Positions 22,101 through 33,528 of a stretch of DNA of 64,000 nt are shown one piece after another. A program made the position numbers and the translations under genes. Position 1 is the stretch's first letter. Every line of letters starts with the position of its first letter. The notes under the pieces are model-generated. The model ran no database searches, was not told the DNA's origin, and worked only from the letters and a program-made list of their open reading frames with translations. Source of the DNA: Portulaca oleracea (lineage: Eukaryota; Streptophyta; Magnoliopsida; Caryophyllales; Portulacaceae); the NCBI GenBank assembly GCA_029582165.1, contig CM055868.1, positions 18,096,391-18,160,390 on the forward strand. The letters are read 5' to 3'.

Positions 22101-23979
22101 AAGCTCCCTTCATTTTCTTTGTCTCGTATGCATATAGTGTGGATGAATTAAATTTCTAGAATTTAATCCGAATAATGTAAATTATTCACTTTTCTCATGA
22201 AATTTAATTGATTCTAACTGGGACTCTTGGAATAAAATTCGAGTCCTGAACGATTTCTCGAATGGATTCTCGTGAAGTCTTTGTGAATTAAATTTTAGAG
22301 TTTTAATTATGAAAATGTACATTTCTTAGAATTAATTCTCGTAAAATTTAATGACTCCGATTTTAGAATTTAATTCAGAAATTGAGTTATTCTCCGAAGT
22401 AGTTCTTGTAAAATTTAATGACTCTGATTTTAGAGTTTAATTCAGAAAATAAGTTATTCTCCGAATTAATTCTCGTAAAACTTCAACTCCTTGGACCGAA
22501 AACTCTTCTGTTGACAGCGAATTTGGAACTTCTGGCGATCTTAGCGGATATCTGTACAGAGGTGATCAAGATCCTAGGTGAGCGAACCAGAGTCACAATT
22601 TTCAAGGTTCCTGTCATTTCTTTTGAGACTCAGACGAGGGACAAAGGAATTCAAATGAGGTCTTATGTATGCTATGCTAGATGAATTACATTACAATATA
22701 AGACTCTATTATGTATGTTTATATGCAACCTCATTCTAATGCATGATGTGACCCTTTTTTATCTTTGCGATGCATGTGACTCTTTTTTATTATTCAAGAA
22801 GAAAAGAAAAAGAAAAAGAAATTAATATGACTCATAAAGAAAATTAAAAATTAATGTGACTCGAAATGCAAACTAATAAGACTTAAAATGAAAAAAGTAG
22901 AAGCTCATAAGACCTCTAAAAATGTGCATGACCTAAAAAAATGGACATTGGTTTGATGCATGCATGCAATATAAAACTCCCACTTTCCCGGAAAAAAAAA
23001 TGAATAAGGAAAAGTAAATAAAGACTCTGAATGTCAAGGGTGATTTTCAAGTGTGTGTCAGAACAAGGCAAAAATAGCGAAAATAATGAGTTCTCTTGTC
23101 GAACTGCCTCGTAACTTCGTAAGTTGCCATGATGCGAACATTGATTGATGAATGAGCCCCCAGTTGCAATGCAACAAAAGATGATATTAAGGGAAAGCTT
23201 GACCTGCTTAAGCTACCATAATGCGGATATTGAGTGATGAGTAAGCCCTCACTGCTATTGAACAAATGGCTGCAGATGAGTCAGCATGATGGACCTAGGT
23301 GGGTGTTGTCTTCAAGTAACCGTTATTTTGATGCAGTCGGCTTCTTATTCTGTTGAAGGAGTTATCCCTCACTTTGGTGTTCTAAAAGCGAGGATTAACT
23401 GACGAATCTCATGCATACACTAATGACAAAATTAGAAGAGCTCACAGGGTTAGAAAATTGGACGATGGACTATGAAAAAGATAGGAATTGTGGTATAGAA
23501 AGCATGTTTGTAAGTGGTTAGGCCCCAATGGTGGACAAGACGAGGCTATGGATGGTTAGGTGAGAGTAGTGATTAGATGTAATGGACGATGTGATGAATA
23601 GATAAGTAGTTCGATGGATAGAGGTTCGAACTGATGGAGGTGGATGAGATGGTCTATAGATGGAGCACTAGAGCGTGGCGTGGTGGGAGTATTGTTGACT
23701 TTTACTTGAGTTATAGTTGTTGACGAGAGGAGAGAAATCCATGAACAATAGAATAAGGGGAGAAAGATGAACATATCAATCACCCATGCTTGAACTTCTC
23801 AACAATAGCCTTGAACTTAAATAATAACAAGAATAATAACCAATATCAACCAATATCAATAACCTTGAACACCAAATGGGATTGGATATGACCTTGAATA
23901 AAGGTAGTCCACCACCAAAGCCTAACCCCTCACCATGACGATTTTAAAGGAAACATCCACCAAATGATCAATAAAGGAA

Positions 23980-24454
23980 TGACTAGAAACACCACCAAAA
24001 GATTGGATAAAGAAATCTAGATTTTGGGAGAAAACTTAGGGAAACCCTAACCAATGCAATAGCATGTTCATAATCATCAAAAGCTGTCTGGAAAAGAGGA
24101 AAAATGAGCTATTTATACTAAACATGAATTTAGGTTCAAAAAGAACAAAATAACAAAATAGCGTGCGGGTCGCAGAGGGTTGACTCGGGTGAGTCGCAGA
24201 CAGTCGCGATCGCTGCTATCCGCCACATTCAGCATTTGGTCGATGGGTCGTAGTGCGAACACAGGCATCGCGGGCGCGACAGACAATTGATTTGGGCGCG
24301 ACAGTGTTCTAGGCAGCTTTTCCCTGCGGACTTCAAACGCGCATAACTTCTTCATCCGGAAACCGTTTTAGGCCCGTAAGATATCGATGGAAAGCTCTCA
24401 GTGTTTACTTTAAGATCCCGAAATTTGAGACCCATCAGAGTTATATTGAAGGAC
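23980..24454 (-). mobile_element. LTR-like segment interrupted by element C
   Basis: GCATAACTTCTTCATCCGGAA and, 50 bp on, GATGGAAAGCTC plus TTTACTTTAAG match the arrangement in LTR A (9405-9490) and LTR B (10640-10700, 44980-45040). A minus-strand TATA-like GTATAAATAGC lies at about 24108-24118. It is therefore probably part of a further minus-strand Tat LTR whose rest lies after 38101, but I could not find its ends. Confidence 0.4.
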
Positions 24455-26171
24455 TGTAGACACCGGATTTTGGCACATAGATATATAACATGACTATATA
24501 AATACGAAGCAAAAACGAAGAAAAAGAAGTCAGTCGATAAGCTAGACTTTAGCATAGATTTAATGTACTTTTGATGTAATTTTTATTACTTCCTTTTTAT
24601 GGATTTTTAGTTAGATAGTTAGGAGTTAAGGGAAGCCTAGCCATGCAAACCATGCAAGCCATAAGAGCAAGTGCCAGAGGTCGCGAGATCGAATTCTCAC
24701 AAACACACTTGAAACACCACACAAAAGCTAAATAACACATGTCATCTGCGTCTAGTGTGAACCACCTATTCCCTAGGTTGGTTGACTTCACACTCCACCG
24801 TCCATATATGCATGGACGAAGCTTGATCCCTCCCCCCTAGCATAGTGGCCGACCGGCCTACACTCGCCGACCACACGTGGTCTATTGACCACGTGCTACC
24901 GTCCATCATCATGCATCTCCCCCTACTGCCTAGTGAAGTGTAGAGCTACAGAGATTACTATGTGTATGTGCATGTATGCATGTATCTCCTATCCCCCATC
25001 CTCCTATAAATACCACTCCACTCAAAGTCATTTTCAGTCATCAACTCACGAATTCACTCATCATCTATCCCTCTCTACTCATTCTCTTACTCACTCTCCT
25101 AATCTGTCTTACAAACTCTCTATTTCTTATTATATTCTTCATCTCATGTTCATCTCGTATTCATATTCTATTAATCCTCTAATCCATCCTATCTTCTATT
25201 CATAATCTTCATCCTCTTATCATCACAAAAACCCTAAATATATATTTTATCCTATCCTGTTCATCCTAAACTCCACAAAAAACCCTAGCCTAAACACATT
25301 CAAAAACCACAAAAAGAGCCTTCCTATTCCCCTCTTTCTATCCATTCTCCTTATTATCTTTTACCATCTTTTCTATCATTATCTTGGCACTTGGAGAGGA
25401 GGTTGCTAAAGGCATCAAAGAGGATTCTTCAAGCACTAAAAAGGCTAGGCGAGGCTTTTCCCAACAAAGTAGCAATGTAAGCTTTTAAGTGTCCTTTTTG
25501 TATATAATTGTGTATATTCTTTATCTTGTATATTACATTCTTGTTGCATGATTCAATGAAGTAGTTCTATAAAGTATTCCTTCAATTCCCTTCCAAAATT
25601 TATCAAAAGCACATTTTAAACTTTTAATAGAGTCTTTCCTTTTGTGAGAGGCGAACTCTTAAAGTTTACTTTTCGAGTTCGTAGCCTTACCCCCGGATCC
25701 ATTCTTGGGTTTCGCAGGTCGAGTCTTTCTTTCTTTTTGGTTTTGTCTTGGCTTTTCCTTTAAAAAGTCGGGTGGTGACTCCCATTTCTAACCAAAACAC
25801 ATCAAGGATTGCATAAACTATGGCTAACATGGTTTTACAATGTATCGATGCAACTTTAGGGTTTTCTCTCTTATATTTCTAAATAATATTTGCATAAATT
25901 GCTTTCTTCTGAGCCTAACATTTAAATGAGCAAATTGGGTTAACTTTAGAAGAGTTTGGAACAAGTGGATGTTCACTCTTAAAGATTTAATTCGATGACT
26001 CATAAAATGCCTAAGTAAAGGGAAAGTGGTTTTACAAAATATTATTCATGAAATGTAAGCTTGGTTTCCTTAAAGAGTTTTCAAAGGTTAAACCCCAGCA
26101 CAAATCACTGAATCACACCCCAATCCAACGTGGACATTCGGAAGCCCGAACGGCGAGGAAAAATGTCCACA
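24455..26171 (+). mobile_element. Left LTR of element C
   Basis: 1717 bp. TATA box TATAAATAC at 25005-25013, followed by a TC/CAT-rich leader (25020-25400). The first quarter has a CCACGTG-like G-box region (ACCACGTGCT near 24889, ACACGTGG near 24873) upstream of the TATA box. Confidence 0.85.
25005..25013 (+). promoter_or_regulatory. TATA box of LTR C (left)
   Basis: TATAAATAC, conserved in the right LTR at 36926-36934. Two ACGTG cores lie 110-135 bp upstream. Confidence 0.65.
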
Positions 26172-26178
26172 GGATTTT

Positions 26179-26196
26179 TGGCAACTCCACTGGGGA
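26179..26196 (+). other. Primer binding site of element C
   Basis: TGGCAACTCCACTGGGGA, eight bases after the LTR end. It differs by one base from the sites of A and B. Confidence 0.8.
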
Positions 26197-26689
26197 GTTT
26201 TTCTAAAGTTGGTAAAACTTGAAAAAAGTTTGTGTGCTTTAAATCATTTGGAAGGAAAATGAATTTTACGTTATAATTATAAGTCATTCTTTTTAGGCAT
26301 AATGCATTGCATATATCGGGGCACTCCTTTGACATGTAATATGTCGTAGGAGCACATAAATCGGCGGTATTAGGCTTTTTCTCTTTAACCACTAAAATAC
26401 CCCATGGGATGCCGGACCGGCTATACTCAATTGGTGCCTTTACACCAAGAGAGCATTAGTCACCACATCCACTCATGCATCACTCTACGAGGTCTCCACA
26501 CGAGCCTCCAAGAGCAACACCCCACACATTCAAGTTGCTTTTACAGCAAGAATGCACGGGGGCGAGTACATGAGCCGCTAAGCCTTATCCAGCCAATAAA
26601 CCCTTTTGTACATAGAGCCTTGGTTTAGGATACCCCTTTGTTCATATGTATGTTATATGCTACGTGTTTAAATTCGTTGTAATGAGTTG
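26197..26689 (+). other. Leader region of element C
   Basis: Non-coding. The stretch AGAGCCTTGGTTTAGGATAC to GTTATATGCTACGTG (26608-26670) is the inverse of A's 7185-7235. No gag start. Confidence 0.5.
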
Positions 26690-27894
26690 ACCCAAGTTGA
26701 GGAGTGTTGTTCTAGTCCATATAGTAGTTATCGGGCTGAGAAGAGTCACATTTACCAACTAAGTTAATTAACCTCAAAAATTATGGTTAACCCAGTGGTT
26801 GGGCCCATTGATCTATAAAGGTTAATTATCTTGGTCCATAAAGTAAACTCAACTCGCCTTTGATGATTCTATATGGCCCTTTACGATATCTCTTTAACGA
26901 AGGTCCAATAAACTTGATTAAAGTGAAAACAAAGGAAGTGGGTAAAGTCTTAGACTGCATAATAATCACTGGGCTAGAGTAAATTAATTTATCGAATTAA
27001 TTGTCGAATCTGTCACATTTATGGCCGGCTCGTGGTTAGGGCGAACCATACAATTAAGCCCATAAATCAATTATAACTCGCCCATTGTTGGTTTTATTCA
27101 ATCCTTTATGATACCTACTTTCCAGTAATTAAAAAAAATGGAATAGAAAGGAGGGTCGTCGGTCTTGTCAATCATTATTTTAGTCTGCAAGGCAGTCAAC
27201 ATGGCTCGAATTAAGTCCGAGTCGGTAGCCCAAATTACGGATTCTCCTTAAAACGGTCGGCCTATGGATAGGGCCCATCTGGATTGAGAAACAGTGATTT
27301 GTGCTCCTTGACTTAGGCTTGATTCGCCATGCATGACTTTATTCGGCCTCTTGTAATGATTAGTTGTCCTTGGGTCCAAAAATCTGACTAATAAATCAAA
27401 CAAAGTTAGTGGATAAAGTTTTAGACTGCATAACAATCACCGGCCTCGCATAAATTAATTTATCGAATTAATTATTGAATCCATCATACTTATGGTCGAC
27501 CCGTGATTAGGCCCAACCATATTGGATTTGGTAATTAAGTCCATAAACTAATTACAACTCGCCTGTTGTTGGTTTTGTTCAGTCATTTACGATATCCACT
27601 TTCCTAAACAAATAGGATAAAAAAAATTTATAGAAAGAGTAGGTTGTCAGTCCTATTGATCATTATTCTAGCACGCGTAATAGTCAGTATGGCTTGAGTT
27701 GGACTGATAAATTTTCCGAGTTATGGATTTTCCTTAAAACGGTCGGCTTGTGGATGGGGCTCATCTGAATTGAGAAACACTGACTTGCAATTTCTTATCC
27801 AGTCCTGATTCGCCATACTTGGCTTTATTCGGCCCTTTATAATGATCAGCTAACCTTACGGTCCATATAGAGTTAGGTCCGTAAGTTAGGTAAA

Positions 27895-28280
27895 GTGTGT
27901 TGTAGTCTATGTGTTTGTGCATGTGCATGTGCATGTGCATGTGTATGTGTCTGTGCATGCATTTGTGCCTGTGCGTCTGTATGTGTATGCGTCTGTGCAT
28001 GTGTCTGTGCATGTGTTTGTGCCTGTGTGTGTGCATGTGTATGTGTCTGTGCATGTGTTTGTGTTTGTGCATGTGCATGTGCATGTGTATGTGTCTGTGC
28101 ATGTGTTTGTGCCTGCACGTGTGCATGTATATGTGTCTATGCATGTGTTTGTGCATATGTGTGTGCATGTGTCTATGCATGTGTTTGTGCATGTATATGA
28201 GTATGTGCATGTGTTTGTGCATGTGTATGTGCATGTGTGTGTGTTTGTGTTTGTGCATGTGTTTGTGTGTGTATGTGTTT
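27895..28280. repeat. TG-rich microsatellite (GTGCATGTGTTTGTGC)
   Basis: About 385 bp of TGTG/CATG/TTTG alternation. All frames on both strands stay open because the repeat lacks stops, giving Cys/Val/Met or His/Met/Lys peptides; none is a gene. Confidence 0.95.
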
Positions 28281-28560
28281 GAGTCTTTAGGTTTTTGTTA
28301 ACACGTGTTTTGAGTCTTTCTTAGGTTTTTGTTAATAGGTGTTTGAGTCTTTCTTAGATTTTTGTTAACACGAATTTTGAGTCTTTGTTAAGTGTAAATA
28401 CGTGTTTGATAGGTTTTTGTTAATACATGTTTTGGGTCTTTGTTAAGTGTAAGTACGTGTTTAAGTCTTTATTTGGTAGGTTTTTTTGTTTAACACGTGT
28501 TTTGAATCTTTGTTAAGTCTAAATATGTGTTTGTGTTTGTGTTTGTCGAGTCTTCGTTGG
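28281..28560. repeat. ~45-60-bp repeat GTGTTTGAGTCTTT..TTAGGTTTTTGTTAA
   Basis: About six drifting units directly continue the TG satellite. Not seen in element A, so it is specific to C. Confidence 0.65.
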
Positions 28561-29309
28561 AGTCGGAACTAATTTTGAGATATTGTTTTAGTTTGCGTAA
28601 TAATCATTGGGTTCGAAAAGAAATGAATTTATAAACGCGATTAACTAACCTTAAACTTTATGGCCGGCTTGGTGGCGAGGCCCGTTTCATTTTAAAGGAT
28701 ATTTGCCCTGTTTATCGATTCGTTTTAACTCGCCTTTGATGGTTTTATTCGGCCCTTCCCATTGTTCTCTTATTTTGGGTCCAAAGAAAATGATTAATAA
28801 TAAAACAAAGTCAGTGTGTATTGTTCTAGCCCGCGTAATAGTATCAAGGATGGAGAAAATAAATTTATAGATTCGATTATTAAGTCTAAAACGAAATCCA
28901 TGGTCGGCCTGTTGGTAAGCCCATCCATGTTGGATTTAATAGTTGAGTTTATAAGTATGTTTTAACTCACCTTTTGATGGCTTTATTCGGTCCTTTACAA
29001 ACATCCGCTTTCCATGAATGTAAATAAATAAATATGTCAAGTCTTAAATAAAAATTGTTTAAATAGAAGTCTAGAAATAAGGTTGCCAGTTCGTTGAGCA
29101 TTATTTTAGTCCGCATAATAGCCAGCTTAGCTTGAGTTAACACAAGTTTGTTAGTTCAAGTGACCGAATTCTCTTTAAAACGGTTGGCTTGTGGTTTAAG
29201 CCCATCTGAATTGAGAAACACTTACTTGCGCTTTCCAACTTATGTCAACTCGCTATGTTTGACTTTATCCGGCCCTTTATAATGTTCTTGTTGTAAAAAG
29301 TGTTGTTGT

Positions 29310-30430
29310 TTAGGGTCATGTGGAAGTTAGAACACGTAAACCTATATCACAGTTGAGTTGTTTCCTGAGTCAGTAAATAGGCGTTTTACACAATAGGAGG
29401 TGTCATATCATGTATAGTCTAGTACACCCAAGTCATGGGTGAGTCTTTTAGAGTTTGTAAATGTCTTTCAGTGTTTAAGATAATTTGTACAAGGTCGTGT
29501 CATATGTGAGTCTTTTCTTGAGTCAACCTGTGTGTTTTCTTTTAGAGTCTAGTGTAAACATAGGTCTAGGATGAGTCTTTGTGTTAGTGTCTGCATGAAA
29601 GTGTCTTGCATTCTTTAGAAAGTTTTCATATACGAGGTCTAGGTCATAGGCGAGTCTTTTCTTGAGTCAATATGCGTCTATCATTTTTAGAAAGTTCCAT
29701 GTATACCCAGGTCATGGGTAAGTCTTTGTTTAAGAGTCATTGTGTAAGTGTCTTTTATTCTTTAAGAAGCCTCATATAAGGGTTTAGGTCCTGCAAATCA
29801 TAAATGGGTCGTTAGGTCGTTTCTTGAGTCAGCAGGTAAGTGTCTTCATTCCTTAGAAAGTCTCATATAGGGTCTAAGTCAGAGGTAGGTCCTTTCCTAA
29901 GTCAGCATGTGTCTTTCACTTTAAGGTTGTCAACCCATGTCATGGGTGTGTCTTTGTCTTGGGTTAGCATACAAGTGTTTTTCTTTTTGTAGAAATTCTG
30001 GTATAAGGTCTAAGTCATGGGTAAGTATGTGTCTAGAGTTGTCATGTAGATATTTGTCTTTTTTTAAGAAGTCTAGTGAAACCTATGTCATAGGTGAGTC
30101 GTTGAGTCTTTTCTCCTATTGTCGTATCATGTGAGTGTCTTTCTTTTTCTAGGAAGATTAATGTAGGTCCATGTCATAGGATAGGCTTTAAGGGTCGACA
30201 TATAGGCATTTGCATTTTAGAAACTCTTATATAGATTTTAGGACATGTGGACTCATGTCATGAGTAAGTCTTGTCCTTAAGTCAGCATATAGAGTCTTGC
30301 ATCCTAGAAAGTCTCATGTAGGTCAATAAGCAGGTTCAAACCCATATCCTAGGTGAACCGTTTCTCGAGTCAGCATATAAACATATTTCATTTTTTTAGG
30401 AGGTCCATATAGGTCATTTAGGACATGCAT
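29310..30430 (+). repeat. Tandem array with dyad core ACCCATGTCATGGGT (C)
   Basis: About thirteen units, average spacing about 77 bp. The dyad core varies with compensation: ACCCATGTCATGGGT at 29933-29947, ACCTATGTCATAGGT at 30081-30095, ACTCATGTCATGAGT at 30251-30265; also ACCCAAGTCATGGGT at 29426-29440 and ACCCAGGTCATGGGT at 29705-29719. It is the inverse of A's 4840-5890 array. Confidence 0.75.
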
Positions 30431-31008
30431 GCATTGGGATGGGTTTCTCTTCTTTTGTCTAGTGTCAAGGTCAAGGCCTGAGCCAACAATAAAGGAAACT
30501 TTCGGGATGACAGGAAATTTTGCAACTACCGGGGGTCCCGGAGGCCCATTATGGAGAATTGTTAGACTTTGAGGACATGATCTAGTTAGGGATCTACCCC
30601 TACCAAAAGCAGCACAAAGGACCAAATAGAGCATGGATTCCCCATACGAAGACAGGAAGGGCACTACGCCAAAGGAGCTTCAGAGTTAGCTACAATCCTG
30701 GTTGTCGAGCATTTTGCTTCTGAAGTCTGTCAGAGTTAAGAGTCAGTTCTTAGTTAACTTCTCGAATTCGGTTGCTCTTGTTGCTACTTGTTCAAATAGA
30801 ATTTCGTGCTTGTACTTCTGATTTGAGTTGAAAAGTTATCTCGTCCATTAGTCATACTCACAAACCAAATCTGACAAATTCACCTTCTCTTATATTTCCA
30901 TCTTTGATATACCTCATTCTCATCCCTTCATTTCTTGTAGTCAGGGTTAGAGAGATAGACAGAGACAAGAAGAAAAAAAACGACAACGAGTGAAAAACTA
31001 TAGAGTGG
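30431..31008 (+). other. Element C segment without gene, matching A
   Basis: Matches A's 4251-4839 inverted. GC-balanced, with AAGGTCAAGG and GGGGTCCCGGAGGCCC, but without a continuous reading frame. Confidence 0.4.
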
Positions 31009-31419
31009 TCGGTTTGAAAACCTCATTGAGGCAAATCGGGCAAAAGGAGAGAACAAGATTGATGAGAGAAGTCAGCCTGCACCTTTTATCCAGCAGGCTG
31101 AGCAAAAGGAGAGAGTCTTGTCAGGAAAGACTAAGTCCAATAACCTCTCTAAAGTGAACACTCCAGCCTCATCAGAAATGTCGTAGCTCAACCAAATGTG
31201 TCGATGACAGGGGGCTTTCGCCCAGCCTTCATTTCACTACCCACATTACCCTCATCTTTTCTTCTGATCTCGACCTGCCACTTACTATCTACCATTTACA
31301 TTACTAGCCTTTTCCGTCAAACCTCAACCTTTTCAAAACCCTTTCATTCATTAAACCCAATCCCAAAAGGTGTGCTACGACCAAGGAGATTAGGAGGCAA
31401 TCCATGAAGAATATATTTG

Positions 31420-31570
31420 AAAAAAGTGAAAGTAAAAAAAAAGAGGGTGAAAGCAAGAAGAAAAAAAGAGAAAGGTAGCAAAAAAAAAAAAAGAGGAAAA
31501 GGAAGAACAAAAAAAAAAACAAGGGGAAAGAGACAAAGAAGAAGAAAAGAGGGGAGAATAAGAAATTAGA
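31420..31570 (+). repeat. Purine-rich tract (GAAAAAAAG)
   Basis: An almost pure A/G run on the element's sense strand, as in A (2405-2490, inverted) and B (39008-39112, inverted). The Phe-rich minus-strand frames here are not genes. Confidence 0.75.
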
Positions 31571-31787
31571 AGGTTGAAATAAAGAGTCATGCACATCAGA
31601 AAAATCTCATGAACCTTTCTCATCTCAAACCTTTCCCTCATCATCCATACACCTCATCAAACCTTTCAACCTTCAATAACCTTCCCCATATTTTAATGGC
31701 CATCCATAGCCTGTGTATTCATAACCATCTTTCCAAACCATTAAGTTTTCCTCGAGCCACTACCCTTTCAAATTGCATTTAAAGAAC

Positions 31788-31860
31788 TACGAATGGCCTG
31801 ATTCCACCTTGGATACGTAGGAGAACCTCTTCCAGGCCCGACCTGGTACATTTTACTTTA
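31788..31860 (+). repeat. Conserved ~70-bp block, copy in C
   Basis: GAACTACGAATGGCCTGATT and GGATACGTAGGAGAACCTC followed by AGGCCCGACC. Same block as 3334-3402 and 38818-38884. Confidence 0.7.
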
Positions 31861-32049
31861 GAGAGTATTCATCGTTTAATAAACTGGTCATTGAGAGAAT
31901 AAAAAAGAGAGAGAATAAAAGCTAGTCCGAAAACCCACTTGGGCGGGCTAGGCAAAAGGAGAGGAAACCCCGGATTTCTATCACCATCGTTAACCCTCCA
32001 TTTTCCATTTTCCATTTTCCTTCTGTCGGACTTGAACATCATTCCATCA

Positions 32050-32260
32050 CCCATATTCCAGCCTTTTCCCAAGAGATGATGTCTACCCCATTTGACCATC
32101 TCTTCACCCTTTCAAGACACCATCATCCTTAAGTGTCTCTTTATCCCCATGTTCCAACCTTTTCCAAAGAGATGATGTTTATCCCATTTGACCATCTCTC
32201 CTTCCTTTTTAAGACACGATCATTCTTAAGTGTCTCCATTCATTAGCCGACTGTTGTCCA
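32050..32260 (+). repeat. Direct repeat, counterpart of A's 114-bp unit
   Basis: AGAGATGATGTYTAYCCCAT and TTGACCATCTCT occur twice, about 110 bp apart, then AAGACAC.ATCAT.CTTAAGTGTCTC. Confidence 0.65.
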
Positions 32261-32659
32261 CTATCCCTTTTACCAAACATCGTCTTCCAACCTTTTTGAG
32301 TCAGTCTTTCGTGCATAAAGTCAATAGTCATGCATATATGCATAATTACATGAATTCTTGTGTCAAAAAAATGCATTGTTTGTAGGAGTCTAGTAGACTA
32401 GTTGCATGTATACCTGCACATCAGGAAAATAAAAAAAAAAAAGAAAAAAGAAGATAGAAGCAAAAAGTGCCACATCGTCGCTCCAGAGCGCACTACTGGG
32501 GGCTGATTAAGCCCAAACCCCATCTCATGCAAACCGGTCGATGTGGTTCCCAACCACTAAGAGCAAGATTAAGAGCAATCTATAATCCAACTATAGCAGG
32601 TTAAGTCAGCATCCAATGAAGTCATAAATCACTTCTCCGACAGGAAGGACAAAATCTTT

Positions 32660-32970
32660 ATTCGCCAGACACGAATGGCGATTGTCCGACACGAAGGACA
32701 GCATCATCATGTCGATTGTTCGACACGAAGGACAACATCATCATCTGCCAGACACGAATGGCGATTGTCTGGCATGAAGGACAACATCATCATGACGATT
32801 GTCCGACACGAAGGACAAAATCATCATCCGCCAGACATGAATGGCGACTATCCGACACGAAGGACAGAATCATCATTCGCCAGGCACGAATGGCAATTGT
32901 CCGACACGATGGACAAAATCATCATCCGCTAGACACAAATGGCACCTGTCGACATGAAGGACAGAATCTT
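32660..32970 (+). repeat. ~50-bp tandem array CCAGACACGAATGGCGATTG
   Basis: About six units containing TCCGACACGAAGGACA and ATCATCATC. Two plus-strand frames stay open through it (His/Arg/Ile repeats) but have no start context or homology I recognise. Element A has a single unit near 1660. Confidence 0.75.
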
Positions 32971-33420
32971 CATCATGAATAACTGATACGGATCAACGAA
33001 TGGGCGAGATTCAAGAATCCTTTCGCCAAGTGAAATTCTAAAGGCAGCATATATGCGCTTAAAGCAAAATTTGAAGTATCATTTACTTTGAATTCGACTT
33101 AAAGTGCTGAAATAAGCAGTAGCATGCAAGTTGTTTGAACAACAACATGCTATAAAAATAAGCTTGTAGAAGAAATGAAGCATACCGAGGAATAAGAGCG
33201 GAAGAAGCCATCACTTCTCAATAAAAGCTGAGAATACAAAAAAGAAGAAAATCCAAAAAAACAAGAAGACCAAGAAGAAGCTCCAATTTGTGATCACAAG
33301 AGTTCGATTCACACAGCCACATGTTATGCCCTCATTTGCCTAGGCTCAAGTCTGATCGACCTTGGGGCTATCTACAAAAATTGCAAGCAAGTTTGTCTTC
33401 TGCATGGCCTGCAAAAGCTA
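32971..33420 (+). other. Element C segment without gene
   Basis: A-rich, with AAGAAG tracts at 33240-33290. No coding potential seen. Confidence 0.45.
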
Positions 33421-33528
33421 GAGTGAATGCAAAGATTCCTCTCTTCTCTCTAGTGTCCAACCGGCCTAGGGGAAGAAGGAGCCTTTGTCTTTTCTCCATG
33501 TTTGTTGCTAAGGCCCGAGTGAGTGTTG

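Larger units (their letters stand above)
20540..24454 (-). mobile_element. Element B internal region, continued
   Basis: Resumes the B sequence cut at 11597 and is cut again at 24454 by element C. It holds GTTAGCCCCCAGTGTGC and GAGCCCCCAGTTGC phrases of the same type as A's 2612 region, AT-rich stretches (20620-21000, 22140-23040), and the GC-rich array at 21120-22100. Open frames are short and repeat-derived. No gag or pol motif was seen. Confidence 0.55.
26690..29290 (+). repeat. Tandem array, 230-280-bp unit, eight copies (C)
   Basis: Anchors of the type TTTATTCGGCCCTTTAYRAT lie near 26875, 27105, 27345, 27585, 27832, 28751, 28990 and 29270. Spacings are 230-280 bp except one of about 920 bp, where a TG-rich satellite was inserted or grew. 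The unit is the inverse of A's 5910-7130 array. Confidence 0.75.
31009..31962 (+). repeat. Three stem-loops of the shared hairpin family in C
   Basis: Arm pairs: CGGTTTG/CAAATCG (31020-31038), TCAGCCTGC/GCAGGCTGA (31072-31080 and 31093-31101, nine perfect pairs) and CTAGTCCG/CGGGCTAG (31922-31929 and 31944-31951). Each ends with GCAAAAGGAGAG. Loops contain AAAACC(C) and an inner GGG or GAGG partner. They are the sense-strand counterparts of A's cluster. Confidence 0.65.

Noticed and set aside
27761..28301. Several overlapping long reading frames on both strands (His/Met/Lys or Cys/Val/Met rich)
   Set aside because: They are products of the stop-free TG-rich microsatellite and run in four or more frames at once, so none is a gene.
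31304..31644. Phe-rich minus-strand frames that look like membrane proteins
   Set aside because: Antisense of a purine-rich tract; low complexity.
32675..32982. Two plus-strand frames with repeated RHEGQ/ARHEWRL peptides
   Set aside because: Tandem-repeat translation; both frames are open because the unit lacks stops, and element A has only one unit at the same place.
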